Positions 9,075 to 20,403 of a DNA stretch of 64,000 nt are shown here, piece after piece. Position 1 is the first letter of the stretch. Every line of letters begins with the position of its first letter. Both the position numbers and the translations under genes were made by a program. The notes under the pieces were generated by a model, which did not search any database, had not been told where the DNA came from, and was given only the letters and a program-made list of their open reading frames with translations. Source of the stretch: Megascapheus bottae (taxonomy: Eukaryota > Chordata > Mammalia > Rodentia > Geomyidae); contig JANJXV010000024.1 of assembly GCA_024803745.1 (NCBI GenBank), positions 11,795,427-11,859,426 of the forward strand. The letters run 5' to 3'.

Positions 9075-10556
9075 ATTTCCTTATGAATGGGGTGATGTCC
9101 TTTTTTCTGATGGCAGCATAGCATTCCAGTGGGTATACATACCAAATTTTCTTGATCCATTCATCGACTTAGGGGCATCTGGGTTGTTTTCATGCCTTAG
9201 GTATTGTAAATAATGCTTCAATGAATATGGTTGTGCTGGTAGCTTCAGTGAGACCTTGTCTGTGGTCATATGGAAAAATGCCCAAAAGTGAGATTGCATA
9301 GGGGAGCTCTATGCTTAGTCTTTTGAGGCACCTCCACACTGCTTTCCAGAGTGGTTGAATGAGCTTACACTCCCACTAACAGTGTGGTAGTGTCCCTTCT
9401 GGCCACATCCCTGTCAGCATCTGTTGTTATTAGATTTCTTGATCTCGGCCATTCTAACTGGGATGACGTGGAATCTCAACGTTGTTTCTTTACTTTTTTT
9501 TTTGCCAGTCCTGGGTTTGAGCTCAGGGCATGAGCACTGTTTTTGAACTTTCTCAAAGCTAGAGTTTTACCACTTGCACCTCAGCACCACTTTTGGTTTT
9601 TTTCTATGTGTGTGGTACCAAGGAATCGAAGTTGGGTCTTCGTGCATGCTAGACAATCACTCTACCACTAGGCCAAACTCCCGGCCCTTCAACGTTGCTT
9701 TGATTTGCATGTTTTTTTGTGGCCAGAAATATTAAATATTTTATCATGTGTCTCTTGGCCATTCTTATTTCTTCCTCAGAGAGGTCTTTCTTTAAGTCTT
9801 TAGCCCATTTTTTTTAACAGGTGGTTGTTTCTTTGAAGATTTGTTTTGGGGTGATTTAATGTTTTTAGTCCTAAGTATATTTTAGATATGAAGCCCTTGT
9901 CTGTTGCATGGCTAGTGAAGATCTTCTCCCAGTTGGTGGGCTGTCTATTTATCTTGCTACCTATGCCCTTTGCCATGCAGAAACTCTGCAATCCTATTTT
10001 TTTAATCTTTCTTTGATTTCTTTCAACCTGTGCTGAGCATCCCTAGTGTTTCTCCTGTTTCTTCTGTAAAATTTTCAGGGTATCTTCTTTTACCTTGAGG
10101 TCTTTGATCCACTTGGACTTGATTCTGGTGCAGGGTGATAGATAAGGATCTAACTTTAGTTTTCTACAGGTGTTCAACCAGTTTTGCTAACACCACTTGT
10201 TGAAGAGGCTGTCTTTCTTTCATCCTGTTTTTTGGATCCCTTATGAAAGATTAGGTGGCCATAGGTCCGTGGGTTCGTATCTGGGTCTTCAATTCTATTC
10301 CATTGGTCCTCAGGCCTGTTCTTGCACCTGTACCATGCTGTTTTTATTACTACAGCTTTGTAATAGATTTTGAAGTTTAGTATTGATATTCCTCCAGCAC
10401 TGTTGTTTCTGCTTAGGATTGTTTTTGCTATTCCAGGTCTTTTATTATTCCATGTGAATTTTTGGATTGCATCTTCTATTTCATTAAAGAATAATGTCAG
10501 GATATTGATGGGTATTGCATTGAAAAGGTCTGGAAACATCATCACCCCGTAGCAAA
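9075..10556 (-). pseudogene. L1 ORF2 C-terminal relic
   Basis: Reading on minus from 10545, the frame contains [19 protein letters not shown] and [12 protein letters not shown], the hallmark of the L1 ORF2 region after the reverse transcriptase. The far end (9081-9299) retains GMYTHWNAMLPSEKRTSPH. Frame breaks, stops and a SINE insertion show it is dead. The endonuclease and reverse transcriptase cores are missing because of 5' truncation. Confidence 0.85.
9485..9688 (-). mobile_element. IDL-Geo SINE inside L1
   Basis: Poly-T, then gccagtcctgggtttgagc, ending in ccactaggccaaactccc. The 9-bp duplication tcaacgttg is at 9476-9484 and 9689-9697, so it entered after the L1. Confidence 0.92.
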
Positions 10557-10559
10557 AGA

Positions 10560-10800
10560 CTCAGAGATGGGCACAGGGGGCTCATGTTTGTAATCCTAGT
10601 CAGGAGGCTGAGATCTGAGAATCACATTTGAAGCCAGCCAGTGCAGACAGATCTAGGAGACTCTTACCTCACATTAACAAACAATAAGCCAGAGGAGATG
10701 TATGACTCAAATGGTAGAATGCCAGCCCTGAGCAAAAAAAGAAAAATCTAAGCCAGGAACATAAGGCCCTGAGTTCAAGCCCTACTACTGGGAACATTTT
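10560..10800 (+). repeat. 7SL-Geo SINE
   Basis: Head gggctcatgtttgtaatcc, linker gagactcttacctcacatt, Geo ggccctgagttcaagccct. It starts directly at the truncated 5' edge of the minus-strand L1. Confidence 0.82.
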
Positions 10801-11139
10801 AAACAGGGGCTGGGACTTTGATCTGTAAAACTATTGTCCTCTAAAGGGAACTATAGATCTTTGTAGAAATAGCCAACTCTAAGGCGAAGTCAGGAAAATT
10901 ACAATATCTTGTACTAGAAAATTCAGGAAGTGCTCAGGAATATAAAAAGACAGCTTGAATGGACTTTCACTGGTCAAATCTGGGAATATTTGAACATCAG
11001 ATTAATTATCAATAACATTATAATTCAGGAAAACAAAGTAGGAGTCCATGAGTCTGTACTAAGAAAGAAATCAAGACAGAGAGAAAGGCGATGACAAAGC
11101 TCTTCCCTGTAGTGGAGTGCCAACTAATAAATACAGAAA

Positions 11140-11757
11140 GAATGATGAAATCGGAAAATTTGGCATCCCTCATGGAATAATTAACTCAGCTGAGAAACAT
11201 CAATTGATGCTAACACTAGTGAGAGGAAGATAAGAGTAGCAGGATATTACAGAGCTTCAAAATCCTTATTGATTACCAAGGGGGAAAAGAGGCTTTCAGA
11301 GCAGAAAACCTGGCAGTCTCTACCTCAACCCACTAATCAAGGTTAACATCATCATGTGGGACAAATTGGAACCACGTACCACCTGCCAAGGGCTCAATAA
11401 GAACGCAGCATCACCTCTGCGATACTCCAGCCAAAGACGCATCACCTGAATCTAATCATGAGAAAACAGGCAAACGTGAATAGAAGTGTACACAGTAGAT
11501 AACTGGGCTGAAATCTCAAGAGAGTCTCGGTGCTGGCAGTCAAGGAGAGACCAGAAGAACCATCCTGATCTGAAAGAGACCAGATATGAAAAGGAAGGAA
11601 AGCATCGTGTGGTGTTGATTGGGTTCTTTTGGTAGAAAAGACATGATTCAGAAAGTGGGTGACATTTGAATGAAGAGCGCAAAGCAAGAAGTTGTATGTG
11701 CCAATGTTCCTTTCCTGTTTTTGTTGGTGTATTTTAGGAGAATGTCCTTATTTGTAA
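11140..11757 (+). repeat. Ancient L1 (L1M/L1ME-type) 3' UTR
   Basis: The order accacctgccaagggctc, caataagaacgcagcatcac, cctgaatctaatcatgag and gtccttatttgtaaaaac matches the 3' UTR of old mammalian L1 subfamilies as I recall it. The region 10801-11139 may be its diverged upstream part but was not recognised directly. Confidence 0.6.
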
Positions 11758-11782
11758 AAACAAAACAAAACAAAACAAAAAA
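11758..11782 (+). repeat. (CAAAA)n simple repeat
   Basis: Five-base units of caaaa, at the 3' end of the old L1 segment, probably grown from its A-rich tail. Confidence 0.9.
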
Positions 11783-12094
11783 CCCAAACCATTAACATAT
11801 TCTGGGGTCATAGCGATTGCATCAGCAACCTACACATAAAAAAGGCAAGGGGGAAAACACACAGTTTTTTAAAGTTTGAAATAACACAAAATAAAAAAGA
11901 AAAAGAAAACAATAAATAAGAACAAGAAAGAATGAAAGGATGAGGGAGCAAATGAATCTGTTGGATGGAACGAAAGACTTAATTTGTTGCTGTATTGGTG
12001 TCAATGAGCAGAGAAATAAAAAGATGTATGTGTGTGGGGGTTAAAGGATTAATCTGAAAAGGTTTAAGATCAGAAAACCAGTGTGAGTCCTGAT
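11783..12094. other. A-rich unclassified spacer
   Basis: Purine-rich on plus (aaataaaaaagaaaaagaaa). No recognised repeat or coding signal. Confidence 0.4.
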
Positions 12095-12471
12095 TTCAAC
12101 AAATGGACTGTGAAAGGACATTGCTCTGGTCTCAATGTCCATTGCCCACCCACATTCTTATACTGAGTGCTATGAGGAGGGGCTGTGGACCTTTAGGGGG
12201 TGGGGCTTTATCGGAGGTCTTTAGGTCATTGGGGTGTGGCCTGTTTCTCTCTCTTCCTGATTGGTGTGGTGCTATAAGAGCTTTGCTCCCATGTGTGGTG
12301 TGTGTTCCTCTTCCATTTGCATTCAGCACCCTCTCCACAGCCCCAAAGCCATGACTCCATCTGATTTTCAACTGGAACCTGCAGAACTGTGAGCTAAATG
12401 AAACTTTTCTCTTTGTAAGTTAATTGCCTCAGATACTTCATGGTAATAACACAAAGCTGAGTAATTTTTAA
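12095..12471 (+). mobile_element. MaLR-type (ERVL-MaLR) solo LTR
   Basis: The order gaggaggggctgtgg, tttaggtcattggggtgtgg, ctataagagctttgctccc, gaacctgcagaactgtgagc and aatgaaacttttctctttg follows the mammalian MST/MLT1 LTR plan. No internal retroviral sequence is attached. The 83- and 79-codon frames here lie in the LTR and are not genes. Confidence 0.75.
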
Positions 12472-12735
12472 GACAATGAGAGAAATCTGAATATAAACAG
12501 AATATTAGCTATGACCAAGAAATCCTTGCTAATATTCTACGTGTGAAAACGTCATTGCAACTGTGTAAGAAAATGTGCATTGTTTTTCCTAGGCATAAAT
12601 GTACTTGAAGTGAAATGGAGTGAAATGACATGAGGTCAGAGACCAGATTTACCATATTTCAGAAAAATAGAGGACACATAAATCAAGTAGAGATAGACCT
12701 TGGGTAATTGCTGAATGTATGGGGGGAATGAGCGT

Positions 12736-13012
12736 GGGCTGTCATTACAAAATACCACAGAGCTGGTGGCTGAAAGAAGAGGAATGTTTTCTCACAGTTG
12801 TGGGGGCTGGAATTCTACCATCAATGAATACCCCCCTTTTTCTCTCTTGAGGTGTCTCTGTGTGTTCCCATAATTTCTTCTTAAGGGCACCAGTCATATT
12901 GCCCCACCCCTATGACTCCATTACTTCCTTAATATAGTCCTATTCTGAGGAATGGGGTTAGGACTGTAACAGGGATTTGAAGGGGACATGATTTAACCTA
13001 TCACTGGCATTC
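12736..13012 (-). mobile_element. MaLR-type LTR, minus strand
   Basis: The opposite orientation of the MLT1/MST plan: cattacaaaataccacagag, ctcacagttgtgggggctgg, agggcaccagtcatattg, ggggacatgatttaacc. It lies 265 bp after the plus-strand LTR but differs too much to be its pair. Confidence 0.75.
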
Positions 13013-13535
13013 TCTCACACTGATGAATGGAGAGAGTGCCCACTGAAAATGAGTCTTTGGGAATGTTTTAGGGAATAGAAAAGCAGATGGCATCAGAAAA
13101 ATGTTATTTTTGGAAGAAGGATAGAGGGGCCAAAGTTCTCTCTTTTAAGATGACTGATATTATGACATATTCATGTGCCAATAGAAAGGATCCAATGCAA
13201 AATAAAAATGTGTACCATCAAACATGTGTACCAACGGGAAATGTAGAAGGAAGTCTCTGAGTTGGCAAGAGAGTGGAAAACAGCAGCCAGCAGAGGTGCT
13301 CTGTGTCTCTGGTAACTTAAAGAAGACTGGGCCAGGGGTGTGTGGATGCAGCTGTGGGAATGTGGGGCTCTCCTCCATTGGATTATGTCCCCCAGTGAGA
13401 TGAGAATCAAGGGCAACCGAGAAGAAGTGATGGAGATTCTAAAAGTGAGAAGGTGTGAATGTTCAGTTAGGAGAGTGTGGAGCGAACCAAACAGAAAAAT
13501 GAAGAAGCAATCCAGGAATTAGTTGGCAGATAGAC
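13013..13535. other. Unclassified DNA
   Basis: No recognised repeat. Opposed frames of 60-80 codons at 13160-13522 have no family similarity. Confidence 0.4.
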
Positions 13536-14225
13536 AGCCACTCCAGATTTGTTTATTAAAGCTCCTGTCTCTCTTTTATTACTGACTTGATTTTGCACCT
13601 TTGTCAAAAGTCACCCTGCGATTTTTGTGTTAGATGTGTTTGGGGTTCTGTCGTCTGTCTCAGGGATGGACATGTCTGGCTGGCTCTTTGGTAATGCTGC
13701 ACACACAATCTTCATTACTTTATGGATAACGCATTAGAATAAACCTGTCCATGTCTGCAAAATGCCTGGCTGAAGTTTTCATGGAACTTGTAATAAGCCC
13801 ATAAATAATTTGGGAGAGAATTGACCTCTTTCCTGCACTGATTTTTCCCATCCATTAACACAACATCATCCTCCAAGTATTTAGGTCTTTGATTTTTTTT
13901 TTCAGGAACATTTCATCAGAATAATGAAATTTAGATAGGATGAAAACAAGTAAGACTGAGAGATCTTCAACTGAAAATCATGCTCTTAATTTTCAAGCCA
14001 GCCTTACTAAAATTTAGTAAGATTTTGAACAAATTTAAGAAAATTATCTTAGTTTGGTATGCTTTGAGTTGTTCTTCACTTGCTGATGTGTACTTTCTGT
14101 ACGTCCTTGAATTTTATGCAAGAATTTCTCTCCTTGTACCTTATGAACTGCTTTAAGTTTGCCACTCAAATTGTTACAAATTTCCCCTTCCTTCCATTGG
14201 TCTCTACTATCTCTGGTATTGCTTG
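13536..14225 (-). repeat. Old L1 ORF2 fragment, minus strand
   Basis: Reverse-strand ORF2 features: aataatttgggagagaattg, cactgatttttcccatcc, aagtatttaggtctttg and ttcatcagaataatgaaat. Sequence 14060-14225 is weaker. Confidence 0.6.
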
Positions 14226-14245
14226 CTAATTCTTGGAGGAATGGC

Positions 14246-14295
14246 TTCCTCCTCCTTCTCCTCCTCCTCCTCCTCCTCCTCCTCCTTCTTCTTCT
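14246..14295 (+). repeat. (TCC)n/(TTC)n microsatellite
   Basis: Trinucleotide array cctcctcctcc with ttcttcttct at its end. It marks the tail of the adjoining minus-strand SINE. Confidence 0.95.
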
Positions 14296-14519
14296 GTCAT
14301 GGGATTTGAACTCTGGGCCTAGGCACTGTCCCTGAGCTCTTCAGCCCAGGGCTACCATCCTACCCCTTGAACCACAGCCCACTTCCAGTTTTCTGGTGAT
14401 TAATTAGAGATAAGAATCTCACGGACTTTTTAGTGCCCAGGCTGGCTTTGATCCTTGATCCTCAGACCTCAGCCTTCTGAGTAGCTAGGATTACAGGCAT
14501 GAGTCACCACGCCCTGCTT
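14296..14519 (-). repeat. 7SL-Geo SINE
   Basis: Antisense Geo (gggatttgaactctgggcc), linker (agataagaatctcacgg) and head (gtagctaggattacaggc). The TCC array is its 3' tail. Confidence 0.85.
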
Positions 14520-14860
14520 CAGTCCTGTAGCTTTCTAACATCTTCTAAAGCAAGTGTACAGTTCAAATAGGACACTCACAATGTGTATGCCTATCCCTGC
14601 TGCATAGTTCCAGAACATCTCTCACTCTCAGAGCAGACTAGAATAGGTTAATCGTTTACTCCCCACCTCCTTTCCTGCTGCCTGCATCTGCCACAGTCAC
14701 CTTCGTTCATGTCCTTGTTTTGGTTTTGTTTGTTTTCTTTTGATTTAGGTCAAGATTCCACATTTGAGAGAAAATATATTGTATTTCCCTTTATGCTTCT
14801 GGTTTATTTCACTGTACATGATGACCTCTGCCTCCATCCAAATGACACAATGCTCCATTG

Positions 14861-14862
14861 TA

Positions 14863-14894
<32 letters not shown>

Positions 14895-14917
14895 TGTGTA
14901 TATGTGTGTGTGTGTGT
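14861..14917 (+). repeat. (GT)n microsatellite
   Basis: About 28 GT units with a few interruptions. The Cys/Val-repeat open frames here are its translation. Confidence 0.97.
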
Positions 14918-14990
14918 TTCTTTATCTACACATTGGTTGGCAGGTACTTCTGTGGATTCTACAGCTTCACCATGTATTCCATAGCTTAGT

Positions 14991-15073
14991 GTATACATAT
15001 ATATACATATATATATACATACATACATATATATGTATATACACACATGCACTATATATATATATATATATAT
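14991..15073 (+). repeat. (TA)n/(CATA)n AT-rich repeat
   Basis: Alternating ta/tacata units directly before the IDL-Geo SINE at 15077. Confidence 0.95.
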
Positions 15074-15076
15074 TAT

Positions 15077-15265
15077 TTTTTGCCAGTCCTGGGGCTTGAA
15101 CTCAGAGCCTGAGCACTGTCCTTGAGCTTTCCCAAGGCTAGAGCTCTACCACTTGAACCACAGCACCACTTCCGGCTTTTTCTATGTATGTGGTGCCGAG
15201 GACTCAAACCCCAGTCTTCCTGCATGCTAGACAAGCACTCCACCACTAGGCCAAACTCCTAGCCT
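15077..15265 (-). mobile_element. IDL-Geo SINE
   Basis: Starts ttttttgccagtcctgggg and ends accactaggccaaactcc. It appears relatively intact. The flanking TA repeat hides any target-site duplication. Confidence 0.9.
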
Positions 15266-15667
15266 CACTTAGTAGATTTTTAAATGTCCTGATGTTGTAG
15301 CATATTTTAGTACTTTATTCAGTTTTTCCTTATCTTCCTTTGGATGGTGAAATTCTATTCTATTTTATGTATATACTACATTTTATTTCTTCATTCATTA
15401 GTTGATGAACCTCAGGTATTTTCAGTGGGATATTTTGAGTCCTCTGGAGTAAATATTCAGGTATCAGTATTCATGTAAACACACTGTCAGTAGATATATA
15501 TATGTATATATAAATTATTGCATCATATGTTAATTCCATGCTAAATTTATTGAGGAACTTCTAAGTTATTTTTCATAGCAAGTGGACTGTTTTATATTCC
15601 CATTAGCAATGTGTAAGGACTCTTCTTCACATGCCCACCACCTTTTGTGACTTTTGTCTTAAAAACT

Positions 15668-15897
15668 AAGGTAATAGCCAGGTATAAGTGACTCATACCT
15701 GTAGTGTTAACTACTCCAGAAGCTGAGATCTGAGGATCTCAGTTCAAAAACAGTCCAGGCAAGAGAGTCCATGAAATGCTTATCTACAATTAAATACCAC
15801 AAAACCAGAAGTAGCTGTGGCTTTAGTGGTAGAGCACTAGGCTTGTGTACCAGCTCAAGGACAGCATCCAGGCCCCAAGGTGAAGCCAAGGTATGGT

Positions 15898-15925
<28 letters not shown>
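15668..15925 (+). repeat. 7SL-Geo SINE with (CA)n tail
   Basis: Head gtgactcatacctgtagtg, Geo tggctttagtggtagagc, then a CA array at 15899-15924. Confidence 0.83.
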
Positions 15926-15928
<3 letters not shown>

Positions 15929-16056
15929 TAGGATACTGGGTATGAAGTGAATGGAATCTCATTGTCTTTCCTCTTATCTTTCTAATAACTAATGGTGTTG
16001 AACATTTTTTCATGTGCTTTTGGACATTTATATTTCTCTTTTTATAGAAGTATCTT

Positions 16057-17512
16057 TGTAAAAGACAGCCTCTTCAACAAGTGGTGCTGGCAGAACTGGT
16101 TAAGCACCTGCAGAAAACTAAAGTTGGATCCTTCTTTGTCACCCTGCACCAAGATTAACTCCAAATGGATCAAAGACCTCGAGGTAAAAGCAGGTACACT
16201 GAAAACTTTACAAGAAAGAATAGGAGATACACTAGGTCTCCTTGGCACAGGTTAAAACTTTCTTAATAAGGATCAAGAAACACAACAAATCAGAGAAAGT
16301 CTGGATAAGTGGGACTGCGTTAAACTGCAGAGCTTCTGTATGGCAAAGGACATAGCTAGCAAATTAGCTAGAAAATCTTTACTAACTACACAATGGACAA
16401 AGGCCTCATATCTAAAATATATTAACAGCTCAAAAAATTGAATCACTCTAAAACCAATCTCCAAAGAAACAACCATCCCATTAAAAAATGGGCCAAAGAC
16501 TTAAAGAGAGTCTTCTCTGAAGCAGAAATAAGAATGGCCTATAGACACATGAAGAAATGCTCGACATCTCTGGCCATAAAAGAAATGCAAATCAAAACAA
16601 CTCTAAGATTCTATCTCACTCCAGTTAGAATGGCCAGGATTAAGAAAACTAATAACAACAGATGCTGGAGAGGATGTGGCCACGAGGGATCACTACTACA
16701 CTGTTGGTGGGAGTGCAAACTCGTTCAACCACTATGGAAAGCAGTATGGCAGTTCCTCAAAAGACTAAACATAGAGCTCCCCTATGACCCAGCAATTCCA
16801 CTACTTGGCATTTACCCAATCATCCAGAAACAAGGACACACTAAATCCACTAGCACATTGATGTTCATTGCAGCACTATTTACCATAGCAAAGATATGGA
16901 ACCAACTCAGATGGGCTTCAGTGATGGGTTGATCAACAAGATATGGTATTTGTACACAATGGAATTCTATGCTGCTGACAGAAAGAATGACATCACCCCA
17001 TTTGTAAGGAAATGGAAAGACTTAGAAAAATTCATATTAAGTGAAGTAAGCCAGACTCAAAGAACATAGGCTCAATGGTTTCCCTCATTTGTCATAATCA
17101 GTAGAAACCTTGGGCTCTCCTAGCACAGATTTACAATAGAACAAAATGTAGATTCATAAAGCCACGTAGAATGACGTTAAATGAAAGGATCTCCAGGATA
17201 TAGAAACAAAAGCCATAAAATGAATGATTGTTGTCTTAATGTATTGTTATCTCTTATCTCTTTTGCTGTCCCTTGGTTATCTCATATTGTTACAGTATCT
17301 CACTTTGTTATCTGATATATTGGATAGATTTGTATTTGGTTATTTGAAGTTGGATAGGGAACAGGGAAAACAAGGTGAAGGGCTGGGGTAAGGGGAAGGA
17401 AATGGGGACCAAGACATGAGAAAGGGTATCAATGTATGTGGAGTAATGCACTGTCTATCTGGGGAATATCATGTAACCCTTCTATTAATTACAATAAAAA
17501 TATATGAAAAAA
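16057..17512 (+). mobile_element. 5'-truncated L1, plus strand, with target-site duplication
   Basis: About 1.46 kb: the C-terminal end of ORF2, the 3' UTR and an A-rich end (tacaataaaaatatatg). The perfect 11-bp duplication agaagtatctt lies at 16046-16056 and 17513-17523. It inserted into the older minus-strand L1. Its 3' UTR end differs from the minus-strand L1 at 8.5 kb, so two L1 subfamilies are present. Confidence 0.93.
16060..16985 (+). pseudogene. L1 ORF2 C-terminal relic
   Basis: Starts in [14 protein letters not shown] and [14 protein letters not shown]. After frame breaks near 16255-16437 it continues with [37 protein letters not shown] and [14 protein letters not shown], the cysteine-bearing C-terminal part of ORF2. 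The frame at 16438-16932 is 164 codons. It lacks endonuclease and reverse transcriptase cores, so it is not functional. Confidence 0.9.
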
Positions 17513-18125
17513 AGAAGTATCTTCATAAGTCTTTTGGCCACTTTTAATTATATCATTTCTCTTCATGTTGAGTTATAAGCACTCTTCACATATTCTATGT
17601 ATTGGACCTCAACTAGATCCATGTATTTTTTTTTCAAACATCTCCCAGTGTGTGAATTCTTTGCACTTTCTTTGTGGTGTCTTTTGGTCTTTTGATGCAC
17701 AAAAGTTTTATTTATTTATTTTTTCCTCTGATGAACTGTCCAATTAAGCTATTTTTGTTGATGTTCTTTTAACTGTGATATTATAGCTAAGAAACCCCTG
17801 TCAAGTCTACAGACATGAAGATTTTCCCTGACATATTCTCCTGGAGTTCTAAGATTAAGTCTGTGATCCATTTTGAGTTATTTTTTTGCCCTAAATTCCA
17901 GTTGTCACTGTACTTTATTTCCTTCATGGTCAACTGCCAAATTTGCTTATCCTTAGACTTCTTTTTAAATGTGTATCTGTGTCTAAATTTATCTTGAGTA
18001 CAGACAAAGAAAAGTTTCTTTGTGTTAAAGAAAACATGAATCTAATTTTTACCTCTATTGTGTCTTTAAAGGCTATTTAAATCACTTTCTTCAATTTAGT
18101 CAGCCCCCAAAATGCAATTTAAAAC

Positions 18126-18440
18126 AATCTGAGCAATGAGAAAATTGTTAGCTTTTAGGTGATTCTATTTGTAAAAAAAATCACATTAAAAATTAAATTT
18201 ATGTTTCACAAAGACATAAAGTCATACCAATTGCTCTAGGGCAAAGTGTTGAATTAAGCTGCATACATGGTTTGAGGTAAACACCATCCATGTCTGCATG
18301 GATGTTTGGGTTCTCCTAGTAACACGTCACAGAGACTATCTTCTTTCCCATACCCCATTCAATATTATTTTGTACTTTTTGGCATATTTGGTATATTTCC
18401 TTGATTAAATTCAAGGCTAAGAATTGTTTTTTATACTATT
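18126..18440. other. Unclassified AT-rich DNA
   Basis: May be a further decayed part of the surrounding old L1; nothing specific could be matched. Confidence 0.35.
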
Positions 18441-18562
18441 GTAAATGGAATTGTTTCCTTTTTCCCTCCTTCCCTCCCTTCCTCCCTCTTTTCTTTTCTC
18501 CCTCCCTCCCTTCTTCTCTCCCTCCCTCCTTCCCTCCCTCCTTCCTTCCCTCTTTCCTTCTT
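18441..18562 (+). repeat. Polypyrimidine (CCTT/CCCT)n repeat
   Basis: Irregular tetranucleotide pyrimidine units, for example ccctccttccctcccttcc. The Pro/Leu/Ser-rich open frame over it is an artefact. Confidence 0.95.
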
Positions 18563-18565
18563 GTG

Positions 18566-18780
18566 CAGAGGGATTAGAACTCTGGGCCTACTGCTCACTA
18601 GGCAGACACCACCACTTGAGCCACATTGCTAACCCCTTTTCTGCATTGATGCTATTTTTTAGGTAGGATCTCATTTTACTCCAGGGACAACCTGGACTTT
18701 AATTCTCCTATTTGTGTTTCTGTGTGTTGCTGGGGATGGCAGGTGCATACCTCTATGCCCAGCTATTGTGCTTCCTCTGT
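18566..18780 (-). repeat. Old ID+B1-like composite SINE
   Basis: Antisense ID-like part (ggattagaactctgggcc, cacttgagccacattgc) is followed by a B1-like part (aggtaggatctcattttac, gcaggtgcatacctc). It differs from 7SL-Geo in lacking the aattaaccacca linker. Confidence 0.6.
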
Positions 18781-19216
18781 AACGGATTCAGGCATATGCC
18801 ATTAAGGGAGATGAATTCTTGAAAAGCTTAATACGTAGGCTGGCCTTGAGTGGTAATCTCCTAATCTTTGCTCCTTAAGTATAGAAATGGCAAAAGTCGA
18901 TATCCTTAGCCTTTTTATAATCTTGGGGGGGTACTTTTTATGTCATCATTAATATAATGTTGGATATGTTTTTTTCCCCAGAGATTCCTTTCATCATGTT
19001 AAGGAAATTCTTTTCTATTCCTAGTTTCCTGAGTATTTCTGTTTCTAAGGATACTGGATTTTGTGCATTATGTTTTGTACTTCATCCTCTTAATGTAGTA
19101 TATTAATGTGGTATATTAATAAAGAGCTTTAATTTCATATCTTCAGCCACACTAACATTCTCAGGATGAATCGAGTTGCTCTTTTCAATATGTAGCCAAA
19201 TCAATTTGCTAATATT

Positions 19217-19398
19217 TTTTTTCCAGTCCCGAGGACTGAACTCAGGACTGAACTCAGGGCCTCTCAAGGCCAGTGCTCTACCACTTGAGCCACAGCACCA
19301 CTTTTGCCTTTTTTATGTATGTGGTACCAAGGAATTGAACCTGGTTCTTCATGCATGCTAGACAAGCACTCTACCATTAGGCCAAACTCCTAGCCCAC
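19217..19398 (-). mobile_element. IDL-Geo SINE in old L1
   Basis: Right monomer partly rearranged (a duplicated gactgaactcag). Ends in ccaaactcctagccc. The duplication atttgctaatattt is at 19204-19217 and 19399-19412. Confidence 0.9.
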
Positions 19399-19539
19399 AT
19401 TTGCTAATATTTTGTTGTGTATTCTTGCATCTGCATTCACAGGGGATATTGGTGTGTGGTTTTATGTAGTGTCTGTCTCACTTGGTACCAGGGCATTGCT
19501 GGCTTCCTAGTATGACTTTTAGAAGTGTTCCTTTCCTGG

Positions 19540-19728
19540 GGCCAGGAGTTTGACCTAGTGGTAGAGTGCTTGCCTAGCATGCACAAAGACTCAGGTTCAA
19601 TCCCTCAATACCCATACACAGAAAAAGCTGGAAGTAGTGCTGTGGCCCACGTGGTAGAGCGCTAGCTTTGAGAAAGCCCAAGGACAGTGCCCAGACTCCA
19701 AGTTCAAGCCCCAGGACTGGTTAAAAAA
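19540..19728 (+). mobile_element. IDL-Geo SINE
   Basis: Starts ggggccaggagtttgacc and ends aagccccaggactgg plus an A-rich tail. It splits the same L1 RT region. Confidence 0.88.
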
Positions 19729-19881
19729 AGGGCAGGAAGCTTCTTTCCTGTCCGTCTTCAGTAGAATTCACTAATAGAACCATTTAATACTGGAATTTTC
19801 TTTGTGAAAACTTTTGATTGCTGATTCAATTTCCTTACTTTTCAAAACCATTCAGGTTTTTCTACCCTTTTTTCTTTTTCT

Positions 19882-20083
19882 TTCCTTTTTTGCCAGTCCT
19901 GGGGCTTAAACTCAGGGCCTGGTGCTGTCCTTTGATACTTCTTGCTCAAGGCTAGCACTCTGCCACTTGAGCCACAGAGCCACTCCTGGCTTTTTCTGAA
20001 TATGTGGTTCTGGGAAATCTAACCCAGGGCTTCATGCATACTAGGCAAGCATGCTACCAGTGGGCCATGCTCCTGGCCCAGTT
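19882..20083 (-). repeat. IDL-Geo SINE, diverged
   Basis: Antisense Geo (gggcttaaactcagggcc) then ID (gcatactaggcaagcatgc). Older than its neighbours by divergence. Confidence 0.8.
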
Positions 20084-20150
20084 TTCTACCGTTTTTAAAG
20101 GGAGAAACAAAGGTTTATTAGGATGTCATTGAGCAAAAATGTCAGGGAGA

Positions 20151-20337
20151 GGACTGGTAGTTTGGCCTGGTGGTAGAATCCTTGCCTAGCATGCACAAAG
20201 ACCCGGATTTGATTCCTAAGTACCACATACATAGAAAAAAGCTGGAAGTGGTGCTGAAGCTCAAGTGGTAGAGCTCTAGCCTTGAGAAAGTCCAAGGGCA
20301 GTGCTCAGTCCCGGAGCTCAAGTCCTGGACTGGCCAA
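20151..20337 (+). mobile_element. IDL-Geo SINE with 16-bp target-site duplication
   Basis: Complete dimer. The duplication aaaaatgtcagggaga is perfect at 20135-20150 and 20338-20353. Confidence 0.93.
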
Positions 20338-20403
20338 AAAAATGTCAGGGAGATGGAGGAGTATGCCATTTATTGTTCCACATGGGATTGGGGATAGGTT
20401 TTT

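Larger units (their letters stand above)
8486..10556 (-). mobile_element. 5'-truncated L1, minus strand
   Basis: The 3' UTR lies at 8486-about 9070. Its end, read in reverse, gives gtaactgtaacccctc followed by tacatcacctt. The same terminal motif occurs at 24650-24710 and 63610-63650. The ORF2 C-terminal relic follows to 10556, where the copy is truncated. An IDL-Geo interrupts at 9485-9688. No clear target-site duplication was seen at 10556. Confidence 0.88.
14520..18125 (-). repeat. Old L1, minus strand, carrying four later insertions
   Basis: Reverse 3' UTR text (caagtgtacagttcaaatag) is followed by ORF2 C-terminal text: tgatgacctctgcctcc, aatggtgttgaacattttt, cttttggacatttatatttc, then after the young L1 cttttggccacttttaatt and tctgtgatccattttgag. 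Microsatellites, an IDL-Geo, a 7SL-Geo and a young L1 split it. It is the substrate for much of this block. Confidence 0.65.
18786..19880 (-). repeat. Old L1 ORF2 (reverse transcriptase region), minus strand
   Basis: Reverse-strand text such as agtatattaatgtggtatat, tttgctaatattttgttgtg, gggatattggtgtgtgg, accagggcattgctggc and gattgctgattcaatttcc corresponds to the RT domain of ORF2. Two IDL-Geo SINEs interrupt it. Confidence 0.65.

Noticed and set aside
12095..13012. A MaLR provirus with paired LTRs
   Set aside because: The two LTR-like sequences are in opposite orientation and clearly different, with no internal sequence, so they are independent insertions.
14709..15099. Cys/Val- and Tyr/Ile-repeat proteins
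   Set aside because: Translations of GT and TA microsatellites.
16438..16932. 164-codon frame as a host gene
   Set aside because: It is the C-terminal piece of L1 ORF2, within a TSD-flanked truncated L1.
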